Assembly: GCA_019420345.1 (NCBI GenBank)
Contig: JAHZHI010000055.1
Span: 23,969 to 87,968 of the forward strand
DNA from: Peptococcaceae bacterium
GTDB taxonomy: Bacteria > Bacillota > Peptococcia > Peptococcales > Peptococcaceae
Reading direction: 5' to 3'
DNA: 64,000 nucleotides
In this document: positions 15,012-23,043 of the stretch, one piece after another
Position numbering within the stretch: the first letter of the stretch is position 1
Layout of the letters: every line of letters begins with the position of its first letter
The notes under the pieces: generated by a model
What the model saw: only the letters and a program-made list of their open reading frames with translations
Told to the model about the DNA's origin: nothing
The model's database searches: none
Program-made: the position numbers and the translations under genes

Positions 15012-16946
15012 TTATTGCTCCAAAGCTTGGTAAATAACAGCACCTTCACAGTTTTTCGGCACCGGAATGCCCGTAAGCGCACAAACTGTTGGAACAACAT
15101 CAACCGCACGCACACGTCTCTCAATCAAATTATGAGCTTTTACACCAGCCCCCATCATTGCAAAGAACGCTTTAACCGACGTTCCTTTGTAACTGTGAGT
15201 TGTTAATGACGTACCATGTACACGTGTCCATTCTGGATTAAACACAAAATAAATATCACCAACGGTGCTGCCATACAATCCCAAGACTTCCATTTCATCG
15301 CGGTCAAAGGCGAAAGCAACAGGGCGTCGTCCTTGTTCATCTTTATAATCCAGAAGATCATTTTTAATTTTCTTGACCAAGCTGTCATAATCTTTTGGAT
15401 CAACAATACCCTCAGGATCTCTTCCCTTCAAATTGATATAAATATAGCCACTTCTTTGGCCCAGTGCTACGGTTTTGCTCCAGTCAATAACTGGCACGCC
15501 ACCACTGCGATCTACAGATAAATAGCCGAGATCTTCCATGACCTTGCCGCCAACACTCCAAGGGTCACCAACAAGCGGCGTTTCGCAATCTTCAGCCTTA
15601 CTCATGCCGCCATGATCCGATGCCAAAACAATAACGGTATTGCCATCATCAAAAGCTTCCATCATCCGCTTAACAAGATGATCGGTAATCTTATAATATT
15701 CACGAATGATATTCATATAATAGTCCGCTTTTTCACCAGTGTATTCCGGCAAGCACAAATTCTGATAATTATGATTGCAGCAATCAAGTGCATGACAATG
15801 CATATAAAATACATCCCATGGTTTATTTTCGCCTAAATAAATCATAGAATTTTCGATCCATTCATATTCTGCGGCCATGGTTTCAAGCATAACATCGTCA
15901 AAACCACAAGCAGACATATGAAGCATTGGACCAACGTTCTCAAGCAATTCATCCGCGATGGTTTGTGGATAGAAATATTTTTTGTTACTTGCGTCAAGGA
16001 TATAGCTTCGATACAACGTATAACTCGATGCATCTGCCGCTAGTTCAATCAATTTTACTTTATAGTACACTTTTGATGTAATATTAGTGAATGTAAATTC
16101 ATCTTCAATCCAATCAGAGTATTCACCAATTTTTACGGTACCGATTGGCGTTTCATCAGAACGCTTTTTGAGAATTTCCATGGTATCATATTTACCATCT
16201 GCATTTTTCACCAATCTGCCATAACGTCTCGTACGACCTTGGTTCAGCAGCAATACTGTTGTAAGTTCGCCGTCTTTGTCCTTAATTGGACAATTGTATC
16301 GGTCAATTTTAAATTTGATATTTGTTGCATTGGTTCTTTTATCATCAGCAATAACAAAACTTTCAGTTTGATTTTCTTCATAGTCACGGAATTCAAAATC
16401 CAACGTTTCAATATCGTCTTCGACCACGCAGCCTAAACCTGAATTGTTCTTTTCATGCAATTCCGATTCTACATCAGCGTTGTTGATATCACCAAAATAA
16501 ATGCCCTCGCTTTCACAATATCCATGAGAATTAGGATTAATTGCAGTTCCATCAACAGCGATAATTTTTTCATTTGTTGGTGGCCATGCCGTTGGATAAT
16601 TGAAAACAATCGCATTTCCACCCGCCTTAATTGCAGAATCCCAAATAAATTCAGCTCGACAAAGCTTAGAATTAAATCCTACATCTAATTGCGTCAATGG
16701 ATTTCCTGATTCATGATTCCAGTAGCAGGTTATTCCGTGAGTTCCTGGATACGCACCAGTTGCTAAACTGGCCCAGTTTGGAGGAGTAATCGTTGGTTGA
16801 ACGCCCAACATGCCATAATCTTTATTTGCCGTACCTTTATCAATAAATTTCTGAATATTAGGAAGTGCTCCCTCGTTCAAAAAACGAGACATCAACATTG
16901 GATCTGCACCGTCAATACCTAAAAATAACACTCTTCTATTTTTCAT
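15012..16946 (-). CDS. alkaline-phosphatase-superfamily phosphodiesterase / nucleotide pyrophosphatase (644 aa)
   Basis: Two-metal hydrolase of the type I phosphodiesterase/nucleotide pyrophosphatase group. The N-terminal metal site is FLGIDGADP. The nucleophile threonine is in TITPPNWASLATGAYPGTHG. The later metal ligands are in HCHALDCCNHNYQ and LASDHGGM, with a final histidine in HGTSLTTHSYKG. It is longer than many family members owing to a beta-rich insertion at about residues 190-320. No signal peptide is apparent, so it seems cytoplasmic. The adjoining transporter suggests uptake then cleavage of an organophosphate, -phosphonate or -sulfate ester. Confidence 0.8.
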   Translation of the reverse strand: MKNRRVLFLGIDGADPMLMSRFLNEGALPNIQKFIDKGTANKDYGMLGVQPTITPPNWASLATGAYPGTHGITCYWNHESGNPLTQLDVGFNSKLCRAEFIWDSAIKAGGNAIVFNYPTAWPPTNEKIIAVDGTAINPNSHGYCESEGIYFGDINNADVESELHEKNNSGLGCVVEDDIETLDFEFRDYEENQTESFVIADDKRTNATNIKFKIDRYNCPIKDKDGELTTVLLLNQGRTRRYGRLVKNADGKYDTMEILKKRSDETPIGTVKIGEYSDWIEDEFTFTNITSKVYYKVKLIELAADASSYTLYRSYILDASNKKYFYPQTIADELLENVGPMLHMSACGFDDVMLETMAAEYEWIENSMIYLGENKPWDVFYMHCHALDCCNHNYQNLCLPEYTGEKADYYMNIIREYYKITDHLVKRMMEAFDDGNTVIVLASDHGGMSKAEDCETPLVGDPWSVGGKVMEDLGYLSVDRSGGVPVIDWSKTVALGQRSGYIYINLKGRDPEGIVDPKDYDSLVKKIKNDLLDYKDEQGRRPVAFAFDRDEMEVLGLYGSTVGDIYFVFNPEWTRVHGTSLTTHSYKGTSVKAFFAMMGAGVKAHNLIERRVRAVDVVPTVCALTGIPVPKNCEGAVIYQALEQ

Positions 16947-17061
16947 ATTAAATACCTCCTAAATGATTTCTTCACTACACGTAGAGAATATCACGATGCA
17001 TGAACACAGCACTTAGAAATTACCAACTTCTTATCGTTTTCATTTATTTTTCTTATCAAAA

Positions 17062-17102
17062 AAAGACCATTGCAACACAAAACTTGCGTTGCAATGGTCT
17101 TT
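17062..17102 (-). terminator. intrinsic terminator of the rib operon
   Basis: Perfect 15-bp arms (17062-17076 and 17088-17102) with an 11-base loop; seven T follow on the minus strand. It lies on the insert side of the ribH repeat, so the original terminator must have been replaced or come with the insert. Confidence 0.85.
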
Positions 17103-17120
17103 CTATTTTCATTTTATTTT

Positions 17121-17166
17121 TTACGCTTCTACCTGACGCACGAGGTTGACCATTTCGATGGCGGCC
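17121..17166. repeat. right copy of the 46-bp direct repeat (ribH 3' end)
   Basis: Encodes the last 14 residues and stop of ribH. It is identical at 45 of 46 positions to 12546-12591 and marks the right edge of the AT-rich insert. Confidence 0.85.
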
Positions 17167-17588
17167 ATGGCGCTGTCGTAGCCTTTGTTGCCAGCTTTGG
17201 TGCCGGCGCGTTCGATGGCTTGTTCAATGTTTTCAGTGGTGACGACGCCGAAGAGCACTGGCACGCCGCTGGAGAGAGAGACGCTGGCGATGCCTTTGGA
17301 GACTTCGTTGCAGACACAGTCATAGTGGCTGGTGGCACCGCGGATCACGGCACCGAGGCAGATGACGGCGTCGTATTTGCCGCTTTCGGCCATTTTCTTC
17401 GCGATGAGTGGGATTTCGAAAGCACCTGGCACCCAAGCGAGATCGATGTCTTCTTCCTTGACATCGTGACGCAGCAAGGCATCACGGGCACCTGCGACGA
17501 GTTTAGAAACGATGAATTCATTAAAACGCGCAGCAACAATGCCAATTTTAATGCCGTCCGATACGAGTTTTCCTTCAAATGTGTTCAT
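17121..17588 (-). CDS. ribH: 6,7-dimethyl-8-ribityllumazine synthase (155 aa)
   Basis: Condenses 5-amino-6-ribitylaminouracil with dihydroxybutanone phosphate to lumazine, the penultimate riboflavin step; the enzyme forms a hollow icosahedral shell in many bacteria. Family motifs: ARFNEFIV near the start, [25 protein letters not shown], and [20 protein letters not shown]. Full family length. Last gene of the FMN-riboswitch operon ribD-ribE-ribBA-ribH. Its final 46 bases are duplicated at the far side of the adjacent AT-rich insert. Confidence 0.97.
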   Translation of the reverse strand: MNTFEGKLVSDGIKIGIVAARFNEFIVSKLVAGARDALLRHDVKEEDIDLAWVPGAFEIPLIAKKMAESGKYDAVICLGAVIRGATSHYDCVCNEVSKGIASVSLSSGVPVLFGVVTTENIEQAIERAGTKAGNKGYDSAMAAIEMVNLVRQVEA

Positions 17589-17616
17589 GATAAGACTTCC
17601 TTTCTTTAGTTAACAA

Positions 17617-18816
17617 TCAATAATTTAAGAGATGACCCATGCGGTCTTGTTTGGTCTTGAGATAGAATCGGTCATAGTCATTGGCTTCCATTTGAATTGG
17701 CACGCGTTCAACGATTTCCATGCCAAATTCTTCGAGCTGGTAGACTTTGTCCGGATTGTTGGTGAGCAGACGCATGCTCTTGACGCCAAGCTCGCGCAGA
17801 ATCTGCGCACCGATGTAATACTCACGTTCATCGGCTGCAAAGCCAAGAGCGAGGTTGGCTTCCATGGTGTCCATGCCCTGATCCTGCAGTTCGTAAGCAC
17901 GCAGCTTGTTGATGAGACCAATGCCGCGGCCTTCTTGGCGCATGTAAAGGAGCACGCCGCGGCCTTCGCGTTCGATCTGAGTCATGGCTGCAGCGAACTG
18001 CTGGCCGCAGTCGCAGCGCAGGGAGCCAAAGGTGTCGCCGGTAAGGCATTCTGAATGCACGCGGCAGAGCACGTTTTCGCCGTCGCCAATGTCGCCTTTC
18101 ACGAGGGCAATGTGGTGCTCGCCATTGAGGCGATTGACGAAACCATAAGCCTTAAAATCGCCGTATTTGGTCGGCATCTTCACGACGGCAGCCTGATCAA
18201 CGAGTTTTTCGTGGGTCTTGCGATAATCCTGCAGATCCTTGATGGTGATGAAGGTCAGCCCCCACTCTTTGGCAAGCTCAACCAGCTCGGCGGTGCGCAT
18301 CATGGTACCATCTTCGCGCATGATTTCGCAGCAGAGGCCGCATTCTTTGAGCCCGGCAAGGCGGCAGAGATCGACAGTGGCTTCGGTGTGGCCATTGCGT
18401 TCCAACACGCCGTTTTTCTTTGCGAGCAGTGGGAACATGTGTCCCGGACGTCGGAAATCTTCCGGCTTGGCATTCTCATCCACACACGCCATAGCGGTGA
18501 TGGAACGTTCTGCGGCAGAAATGCCTGTGGTGGTCGATGCGTGGTCGATGGACACGGTAAACGCTGTTTCGTGGTTGTCGGTGTTCTGGGTCACCATCTG
18601 TGGCAGGCGCAGTTTTTCGATGTATTCTACACTCATTGGCATACAAATGAGGCCTTTGGCATGGGTAGCCATGAAGTTAACATTTTCTGTGGTGGCAAAT
18701 TCTGCCGCACAGATGAGATCGCCTTCATTTTCTCGGTCGGGATCGTCGGTCACAAGAATCAGTTTGCCTTGACGCAGATCTTCCAAGGCTTCTTCGATGG
18801 TGTTAAAGGTTGCCAT
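17617..18816 (-). CDS. ribBA: bifunctional 3,4-dihydroxy-2-butanone-4-phosphate synthase / GTP cyclohydrolase II (399 aa)
   Basis: Provides both starting substrates of riboflavin synthesis. The N-terminal half (residues 1-200) is the RibB enzyme with the acidic metal loop [12 protein letters not shown] and the later [11 protein letters not shown] and GHTEATVDL motifs. The C-terminal half is GTP cyclohydrolase II with the zinc cysteines in [19 protein letters not shown] and the catalytic [14 protein letters not shown]. Typical fused length. It lies between ribE and ribH, under the FMN riboswitch. Confidence 0.97.
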   Translation of the reverse strand: MATFNTIEEALEDLRQGKLILVTDDPDRENEGDLICAAEFATTENVNFMATHAKGLICMPMSVEYIEKLRLPQMVTQNTDNHETAFTVSIDHASTTTGISAAERSITAMACVDENAKPEDFRRPGHMFPLLAKKNGVLERNGHTEATVDLCRLAGLKECGLCCEIMREDGTMMRTAELVELAKEWGLTFITIKDLQDYRKTHEKLVDQAAVVKMPTKYGDFKAYGFVNRLNGEHHIALVKGDIGDGENVLCRVHSECLTGDTFGSLRCDCGQQFAAAMTQIEREGRGVLLYMRQEGRGIGLINKLRAYELQDQGMDTMEANLALGFAADEREYYIGAQILRELGVKSMRLLTNNPDKVYQLEEFGMEIVERVPIQMEANDYDRFYLKTKQDRMGHLLNY

Positions 18817-18828
18817 ATCTATTTCCTC

Positions 18829-19473
18829 CTAAAAGCCATATTCGGCTAAAAATTCTTTTGTAATGCCGCTCTTCGCAGGCGTTTCCGCCGGTTGGAGCAG
18901 TTTTTCAACGTATTTGCCAATGATGTCACATTCCAGATTCACCGTGTCGCCTTCGTGACGTTCTCGCAGCACTGTCTGTGCCACAGTATGAGGAATGGCT
19001 GAAATGGAAAAATCATGTTCGGTCACTGCAGCCACCGTAAGGCTGATGCCATCAATAGTGATCGAGCCTTTTTCAACGATGTAGCGCAAAAGTGCCGGCT
19101 CACAGGCCACGGTGTACCAAATGGCAGTATCGTCGCGCCGCAGTCGCGTGACACGGCCGGTGCCATCCACATGGCCGCTGACGATGTGCCCGCCAAAGCG
19201 TCCATCGGCAGCCATGGCCCGTTCCAAGTTCACATGGGTGCCGCTGGCGCATTGTGCCAGCGAGGAACGGTTCAGGGTTTCATGCATGACATCTGCCGTA
19301 AAACCACCATTTGTCAACGATGTCACCGTCAGGCAAATGCCATTGACAGCAATGCTGTCGCCGATCTTGGTGCCTTCCAGCACCTTTTCACAGGCGATGG
19401 AGAGCACCGCTGAATGAGCACCGCGGCGAATGCCGCTGATGGTGCCAACTTCTTCAACAATCCCGGTGAACAT
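18829..19473 (-). CDS. ribE: riboflavin synthase, alpha chain (214 aa)
   Basis: Dismutates two lumazine molecules to riboflavin and a pyrimidine that is recycled. It begins MFTGIVEEVGTI, the invariant start of this family, and shows the tandem repeat of two similar beta-barrel halves: DSIAVNGICLTV in the first and GSITIDGISLTV in the second. The first 20 bases overlap the end of ribD. The usual trimerising C-terminal helix is present. The name ribE follows the Bacillus convention. Confidence 0.96.
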   Translation of the reverse strand: MFTGIVEEVGTISGIRRGAHSAVLSIACEKVLEGTKIGDSIAVNGICLTVTSLTNGGFTADVMHETLNRSSLAQCASGTHVNLERAMAADGRFGGHIVSGHVDGTGRVTRLRRDDTAIWYTVACEPALLRYIVEKGSITIDGISLTVAAVTEHDFSISAIPHTVAQTVLRERHEGDTVNLECDIIGKYVEKLLQPAETPAKSGITKEFLAEYGF

Positions 19474-20569
19474 GGTCGATCACCTCACTTTCAATCAAGA
19501 TGTCTTCACCAAGGCGAGTGATCTCAGTAATACGCAGCTGCGCCGCTTCATCAGGCGTATCAATGCCCACGCCTTCCACCGGCGTCTTGGCCTCTCTGCC
19601 GCCAAAGAGCTTCGGCGCAATATAGCTGCACACCTTCTGCACGATGCCTGCTTCAAGCGCCGCCCAGTTCAAGGTGCCGCCGCCTTCTAATAAGACGCTG
19701 TCAACGCCCTCTTCGCCAAGGCGCTGCATCAGCACTGCGAGATCCACATGCCCTGCGTGTTCTGGCAGCACCCAAACGTTGCAGCCAGCTTTTTCGTATG
19801 GAGCACGCTTTTCCGGTACCGTCTCGCACGTAGCAATAAGCACCGGTGTTTCTTGTGCTGTCTGCACCAGCTTTGAAGACAGCGGTGTGCGCAGATGCGT
19901 GTCACAGACGATGCGCAGCGGATTGCGTCCGCCTGGCAGCCGGCAGGTAAGCTGCGGGTCATCCGCCAGCACGGTGCCCACGCCAACCATAATCGCTGCA
20001 TAACGATGACGCAGCGCATGGCCATGTGCACGCGCTTCTTCGCCAGTCACCCAGCGTGACGCACCAGTATGGGTTGCAATCTTACCATCGAGGGTCATTG
20101 CAGCCTTCATCACCACAAAAGGCTGCTTGTGACGAATATAATGTAAAAAGACTTCATTTAAGGCATCGCACTCAGCGCGCAGCACGTTCTCTGTGACGCT
20201 GATGCCATGGCTGCGCAAAATTGCAACCCCTTTGCCCGCCACCAACGGATTGGGGTCAGCCGAACCCACCACCACACGACGTATGCCTGCTGCAATGATG
20301 GCATCGGTGCAAGGCGGCTGCTTGCCATGATGACAGCAAGGCTCCAAGGTCACATACATGGTCGCTCCTTCCACCGATTCTGTCGCATGCTTCAAGGCAT
20401 TGCGCTCTGCATGCAAGTCGCCGTAACGTTCGTGCCAGCCTTCGCCGATCACACGTCCATCTTTCACGATCACCGCGCCCACCATCGGATTGGGCGACGT
20501 CCATCCGCAGCCGCGCTCTGCCAAGGCCAGCGCCTGGCGCATATAATCCTGATCGTTCATTGGGATCAC
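19454..20569 (-). CDS. ribD: bifunctional pyrimidine deaminase / reductase (371 aa)
   Basis: Carries out the deamination and side-chain reduction steps after GTP ring opening. The N-terminal deaminase (1-145) has the zinc site HAERNAL and PCCHHGKQPPCTDAI. The C-terminal reductase (about 150-371) has MKAAMTLDGKIATHTGASRWVTG and the GGGTLN-type substrate loop. First gene of the operon behind the FMN riboswitch and a terminator, so it is switched off when FMN is plentiful. Confidence 0.97.
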   Translation of the reverse strand: MIPMNDQDYMRQALALAERGCGWTSPNPMVGAVIVKDGRVIGEGWHERYGDLHAERNALKHATESVEGATMYVTLEPCCHHGKQPPCTDAIIAAGIRRVVVGSADPNPLVAGKGVAILRSHGISVTENVLRAECDALNEVFLHYIRHKQPFVVMKAAMTLDGKIATHTGASRWVTGEEARAHGHALRHRYAAIMVGVGTVLADDPQLTCRLPGGRNPLRIVCDTHLRTPLSSKLVQTAQETPVLIATCETVPEKRAPYEKAGCNVWVLPEHAGHVDLAVLMQRLGEEGVDSVLLEGGGTLNWAALEAGIVQKVCSYIAPKLFGGREAKTPVEGVGIDTPDEAAQLRITEITRLGEDILIESEVIDHVHRDC

Positions 20570-20583
20570 CTCACAAAAGAAAA

Positions 20584-20613
20584 AGCCCTGAACGATCTTG
20601 ACCGTTCAGGGCT
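20584..20613 (-). terminator. riboswitch-controlled terminator ahead of ribD
   Basis: Arms AGCCCTGAACG and its complement around an 8-base loop, followed on the minus strand by TTTTTCTTTT. It lies between the FMN aptamer and ribD and is the expression platform for transcription attenuation. Confidence 0.85.
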
Positions 20614-20685
20614 AAAAGTTTTTGAAAAAAATAAATCTGGAATGATTGTCATTCCAGAGCCTTCGCACGTGAAACATTCACGCGT

Positions 20686-20794
20686 TCCATCTTCTTTCAT
20701 CCAGACTGTACTGTCGGCTTCGGAGTTTCACCGAATCATGCGCATCGCGCTCGTGGGCTTTACCACCGGTAGGGACTTGCACCCTGCCCTGAAG
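20686..20794 (-). ncRNA. FMN riboswitch (RFN element)
   Basis: On the minus strand the conserved aptamer pieces occur in order: CAGGGCAGGGTGCAAGTCCC, then CTACCGGTGGTAAAGCCCACGAGC split over the next helices, GATTCGGTGAAACTCCGAAG and finally GACAGTACAGTCTGGATGAA. It folds as the six-helix FMN sensor and precedes the ribD terminator. Confidence 0.95.
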
Positions 20795-20821
20795 ATTTGT
20801 TCTTATTCACTTATCGATTTC

Positions 20822-20850
20822 ATCATACGCCTTTATAGAGAGACTGTCAA
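20822..20850 (-). promoter_or_regulatory. promoter of the rib operon
   Basis: On the minus strand TTGACA (20845-20850) and TATGAT (20822-20827) are 17 bases apart, about 30 bases upstream of the riboswitch. Confidence 0.75.
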
Positions 20851-21000
20851 GATCGATGTAGAAATATATCGACAATTTTCACCATAAATATCCATAAAGA
20901 ACCTTTGTACACCTAATGGATAAATGCGACTTGTATTGTTGTGCAATTTGTTTTACTATTTATTATATTAAATCAATTTTTTAAGGGAGGCCTCCTTAAT

Positions 21001-22194
21001 ATGGAAACGCTGTCAAAAGATACCTTGATGCACATTCGTCCAGTTTGGGCTGAAATTGATCTCGATGCCCTCGCATTTACCATTTCTTCAATCCGTGAAC
21101 GCGCTGGCAAGGACCGTCATGTCGCCGCCGTTGTTAAAGCCAACGCTTATGGCCACGGTGCCGTAGAAATTATTCCAACACTTCTGGAAAATGGCGCTGA
21201 TTTTCTCTGCGTGGCACTGCTCGATGAAGCACTTGAAATCCGCAAAGCCGGATTCACCGATGTACCAATCTTGATTCTTGGTTACACCGAACCACAGCGT
21301 GCTGCTGAACTCGTCAAGTACGATATTCACCAAGCTGTCTTCACCTATGAACTCGCAAAAGCCATGAGCGATGCCGCTGTTGAACAGGGCAAAAAAGCAT
21401 TGGTGCACATCAAAGCCGACACCGGCATGGGTCGTATCGGATTCCTGCCTACTGAAGAAAACCTCGATGCCATCGTTGACATTCTCTCCCTGCCTAACGT
21501 TGAATTCAGCGGGCTCTTCACCCACTTTGCCAAAGCCGACTATGCCGACAAGACTTACACCCATCTGCAGTGGGAACGTTACAACTACTTCCTCGACGGG
21601 CTCGAAAAGCGTGGCTTTACGCCAAAAATCCGTCACTGCGGCAACAGTGCTGTCATCGTTGACCATCCAGAATACTTCCTTGACATGGTTCGCCCAGGCA
21701 TTATCCTCTACGGCGTATACCCAAGCGATGAAACCCAGAATCAGAACATCGATGTTAAGCCAGCGCTCAGCCTCAAGGCCCGCATTTCCAACGTGAAACG
21801 CGAACATGCCGGCGAACGCATCAGCTACGGCGGCACCTACGAAACCGCTGAAGGCGATGTCATCGCCACACTGCCAATCGGTTATGCCGATGGCTGGATG
21901 CGCCTGATGTCCAACAATGGTGAAGTGCTCGTTCACGGCAAGCGCTGCAAGATCGTTGGCCGCGTCTGCATGGACCAGTGCATGATCAACGTTACCGATG
22001 TGCCAGACGTCAAGATTGGCGATGAAGTGGTCTTGATCGGCAGCCAAGGTGACGACCGCATCTCTATTGAAGAAGTGGTAAACCGCATCCCAACCATTCC
22101 TCACGAAATTTTCTGCGACATCAACCGCCGCGTTCCTCGTGTATATCTTAAGAATGGTGAGATCGTAAAGATCACACAGTATCTCTTAGACTAA
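21001..22194 (+). CDS. alr: alanine racemase (397 aa)
   Basis: PLP enzyme converting L- to D-alanine for peptidoglycan. The PLP lysine is in VVKANAYGHGA (residues about 40-50) and the catalytic tyrosine in the C-terminal barrel within RISYGGTY; the C-terminal motif GRVCMDQCMINV is typical. The start METLSK at 21001 is chosen because GGGAGG lies upstream and the longer frame adds only a hydrophobic leader not seen in the family. It is monocistronic, divergent from the rib operon. Confidence 0.95.
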   Translation: METLSKDTLMHIRPVWAEIDLDALAFTISSIRERAGKDRHVAAVVKANAYGHGAVEIIPTLLENGADFLCVALLDEALEIRKAGFTDVPILILGYTEPQRAAELVKYDIHQAVFTYELAKAMSDAAVEQGKKALVHIKADTGMGRIGFLPTEENLDAIVDILSLPNVEFSGLFTHFAKADYADKTYTHLQWERYNYFLDGLEKRGFTPKIRHCGNSAVIVDHPEYFLDMVRPGIILYGVYPSDETQNQNIDVKPALSLKARISNVKREHAGERISYGGTYETAEGDVIATLPIGYADGWMRLMSNNGEVLVHGKRCKIVGRVCMDQCMINVTDVPDVKIGDEVVLIGSQGDDRISIEEVVNRIPTIPHEIFCDINRRVPRVYLKNGEIVKITQYLLD

Positions 22195-22203
22195 TAATCG
22201 CGC

Positions 22204-22251
22204 CGCCTGTCGACCTTTGCGGTTGACAGGCGCGTGCTGTCTTTGTAGAAT
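22204..22251 (+). promoter_or_regulatory. hairpin and promoter before the small unknown gene
   Basis: CGCCTGTCGACC/GGTTGACAGGCG (22204-22232) forms a hairpin past the alr stop, without a good T run. TTGACA inside its second arm (22223-22228) and TAGAAT (22246-22251), 17 bases apart, form a promoter for the gene at 22308. Confidence 0.55.
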
Positions 22252-22307
22252 AATAGGTATAGACTTTACGAAATTATTCATCATTGATAAAAGAGGAGAC
22301 ATGAACC

Positions 22308-22718
22308 ATGTATGTATTTGTACAGAGCAATTTTACCGATGCCCCTCATGCCCTGCATGAAGTTGAAGACTGCCTTGCTCGCGGTCTGACCACCAACGAT
22401 TTTAAGGTTTTCATTTCCCCGGAAGGCGACGCCAAAATGTCCGCCAAAGAGCCACCGGTTGTTGAAGAACCGGAAGAAGCACCAAAGGGCAAGAAAAAAG
22501 ATGATGGTCCTAAGTTTGACCCAGCTGGTTACCTCTATTGGGCAAAGCTCAAAAAAGAAGTGCCAGTCAACATCATTGACCCTAGCGCCATCGACAGCCT
22601 TGACCAGCCGGAAGAAGTGAAACTCGCTCTTCATGGCTCCCGCACACTGCTCGATCAGGGCCATATGCTGATCGTTGTGATTCAGCCAAGCCAACCACTC
22701 GACGAAAAGTTTGACTGA
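22308..22718 (+). CDS. hypothetical protein with a charged internal linker (136 aa)
   Basis: Unrecognised. Residues 1-42 look like an alpha/beta start (MYVFVQSNFTDAPHALHEVEDCL). Residues 43-70 are a low-complexity Glu/Pro/Lys linker (EEPEEAPKGKKKDDG). Residues 71-136 are a second folded part ending LIVVIQPSQPL. There is no signal peptide or membrane segment. GAGGAG precedes the start, and the gene has its own promoter and terminator, supporting a real monocistronic gene. The layout loosely recalls small stress proteins, but no motif decides it. Confidence 0.6.
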   Translation: MYVFVQSNFTDAPHALHEVEDCLARGLTTNDFKVFISPEGDAKMSAKEPPVVEEPEEAPKGKKKDDGPKFDPAGYLYWAKLKKEVPVNIIDPSAIDSLDQPEEVKLALHGSRTLLDQGHMLIVVIQPSQPLDEKFD

Positions 22719-22734
22719 TCCCTGTTGTAAGGTC

Positions 22735-22770
22735 AAGAGACCTGCTGCAAACCGCAGCAGGTCTCTTTTA
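22735..22770 (+). terminator. intrinsic terminator of the small unknown gene
   Basis: Perfect 14-bp arms (AAGAGACCTGCTGC and complement) with a 5-base loop and a short T run. Confidence 0.85.
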
Positions 22771-22829
22771 TGTCTGTAAAGGCTATACACCGAGCTAATA
22801 ATTTAATATTATGACATTTCAATAATGTA

Positions 22830-22859
22830 TTGACATTTATAAATATTCCGCAGTACAAT
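22830..22859 (+). promoter_or_regulatory. promoter running directly into a terminator-like hairpin
   Basis: TTGACA (22830-22835) and TACAAT (22854-22859), 18 bases apart, give an expected transcription start near 22866, immediately before a perfect hairpin. It points toward gltB. Confidence 0.7.
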
Positions 22860-22865
22860 CTTAGC

Positions 22866-22912
22866 ATCAAAGAGCGAGGGTGTTCGTTGAACGAACACCC
22901 TCGCTCTTTTTT
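22866..22912 (+). ncRNA. putative tiny RNA or leader: 19-bp perfect hairpin with T tract ahead of gltB
   Basis: The arms 22869-22887 and 22891-22909 are fully complementary with a three-base loop, then T continues to 22912. Transcription from the promoter above would make an RNA of about 45 bases consisting almost only of this hairpin, or stop before gltB unless read-through is allowed. The next 130 bases up to gltB hold two smaller dyads and no gene. Confidence 0.5.
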
Positions 22913-22932
22913 CGTTTTTCCAGGCTTTTAAA

Positions 22933-22995
22933 TGTGTGCCGCACACAACGCCGAAAAATATTTTGAATAAAAATCCATGAAACAGCATATGCTGT
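22933..22995 (+). promoter_or_regulatory. two dyad elements upstream of gltB
   Basis: TGTGTG-CCG-CACACA (22933-22947) and ACAGCATATGCTGT (22982-22995) are perfect palindromes about 50-110 bases before gltB. Their spacing and place suit an activator or repressor of glutamate synthase; a TATATATT stretch follows the second. Confidence 0.45.
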
Positions 22996-23043
22996 ATATA
23001 TTGTTGTCACGATCCACCCTCATTGCCAAGAAAGGAGCCTGTT

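Larger units (their letters stand above)
12592..17120. mobile_element. AT-rich acquired insert between ribH repeats
   Basis: This segment of about 4.5 kb is markedly richer in A and T, with AT-ending codons, than both flanks. It is bounded by the 46-bp repeats at 12546 and 17121. It carries a Crp/Fnr regulator, a transporter and a phosphodiesterase, all on the minus strand. No integrase or transposase gene is present. The layout fits integration at the 3' end of ribH with regeneration of that end, or acquisition by homologous recombination. Confidence 0.5.

Noticed and set aside
17121..17166. A second full ribH copy at 12546
   Set aside because: Only the last 46 bases (plus a few after a gap) match; upstream sequence is unrelated.
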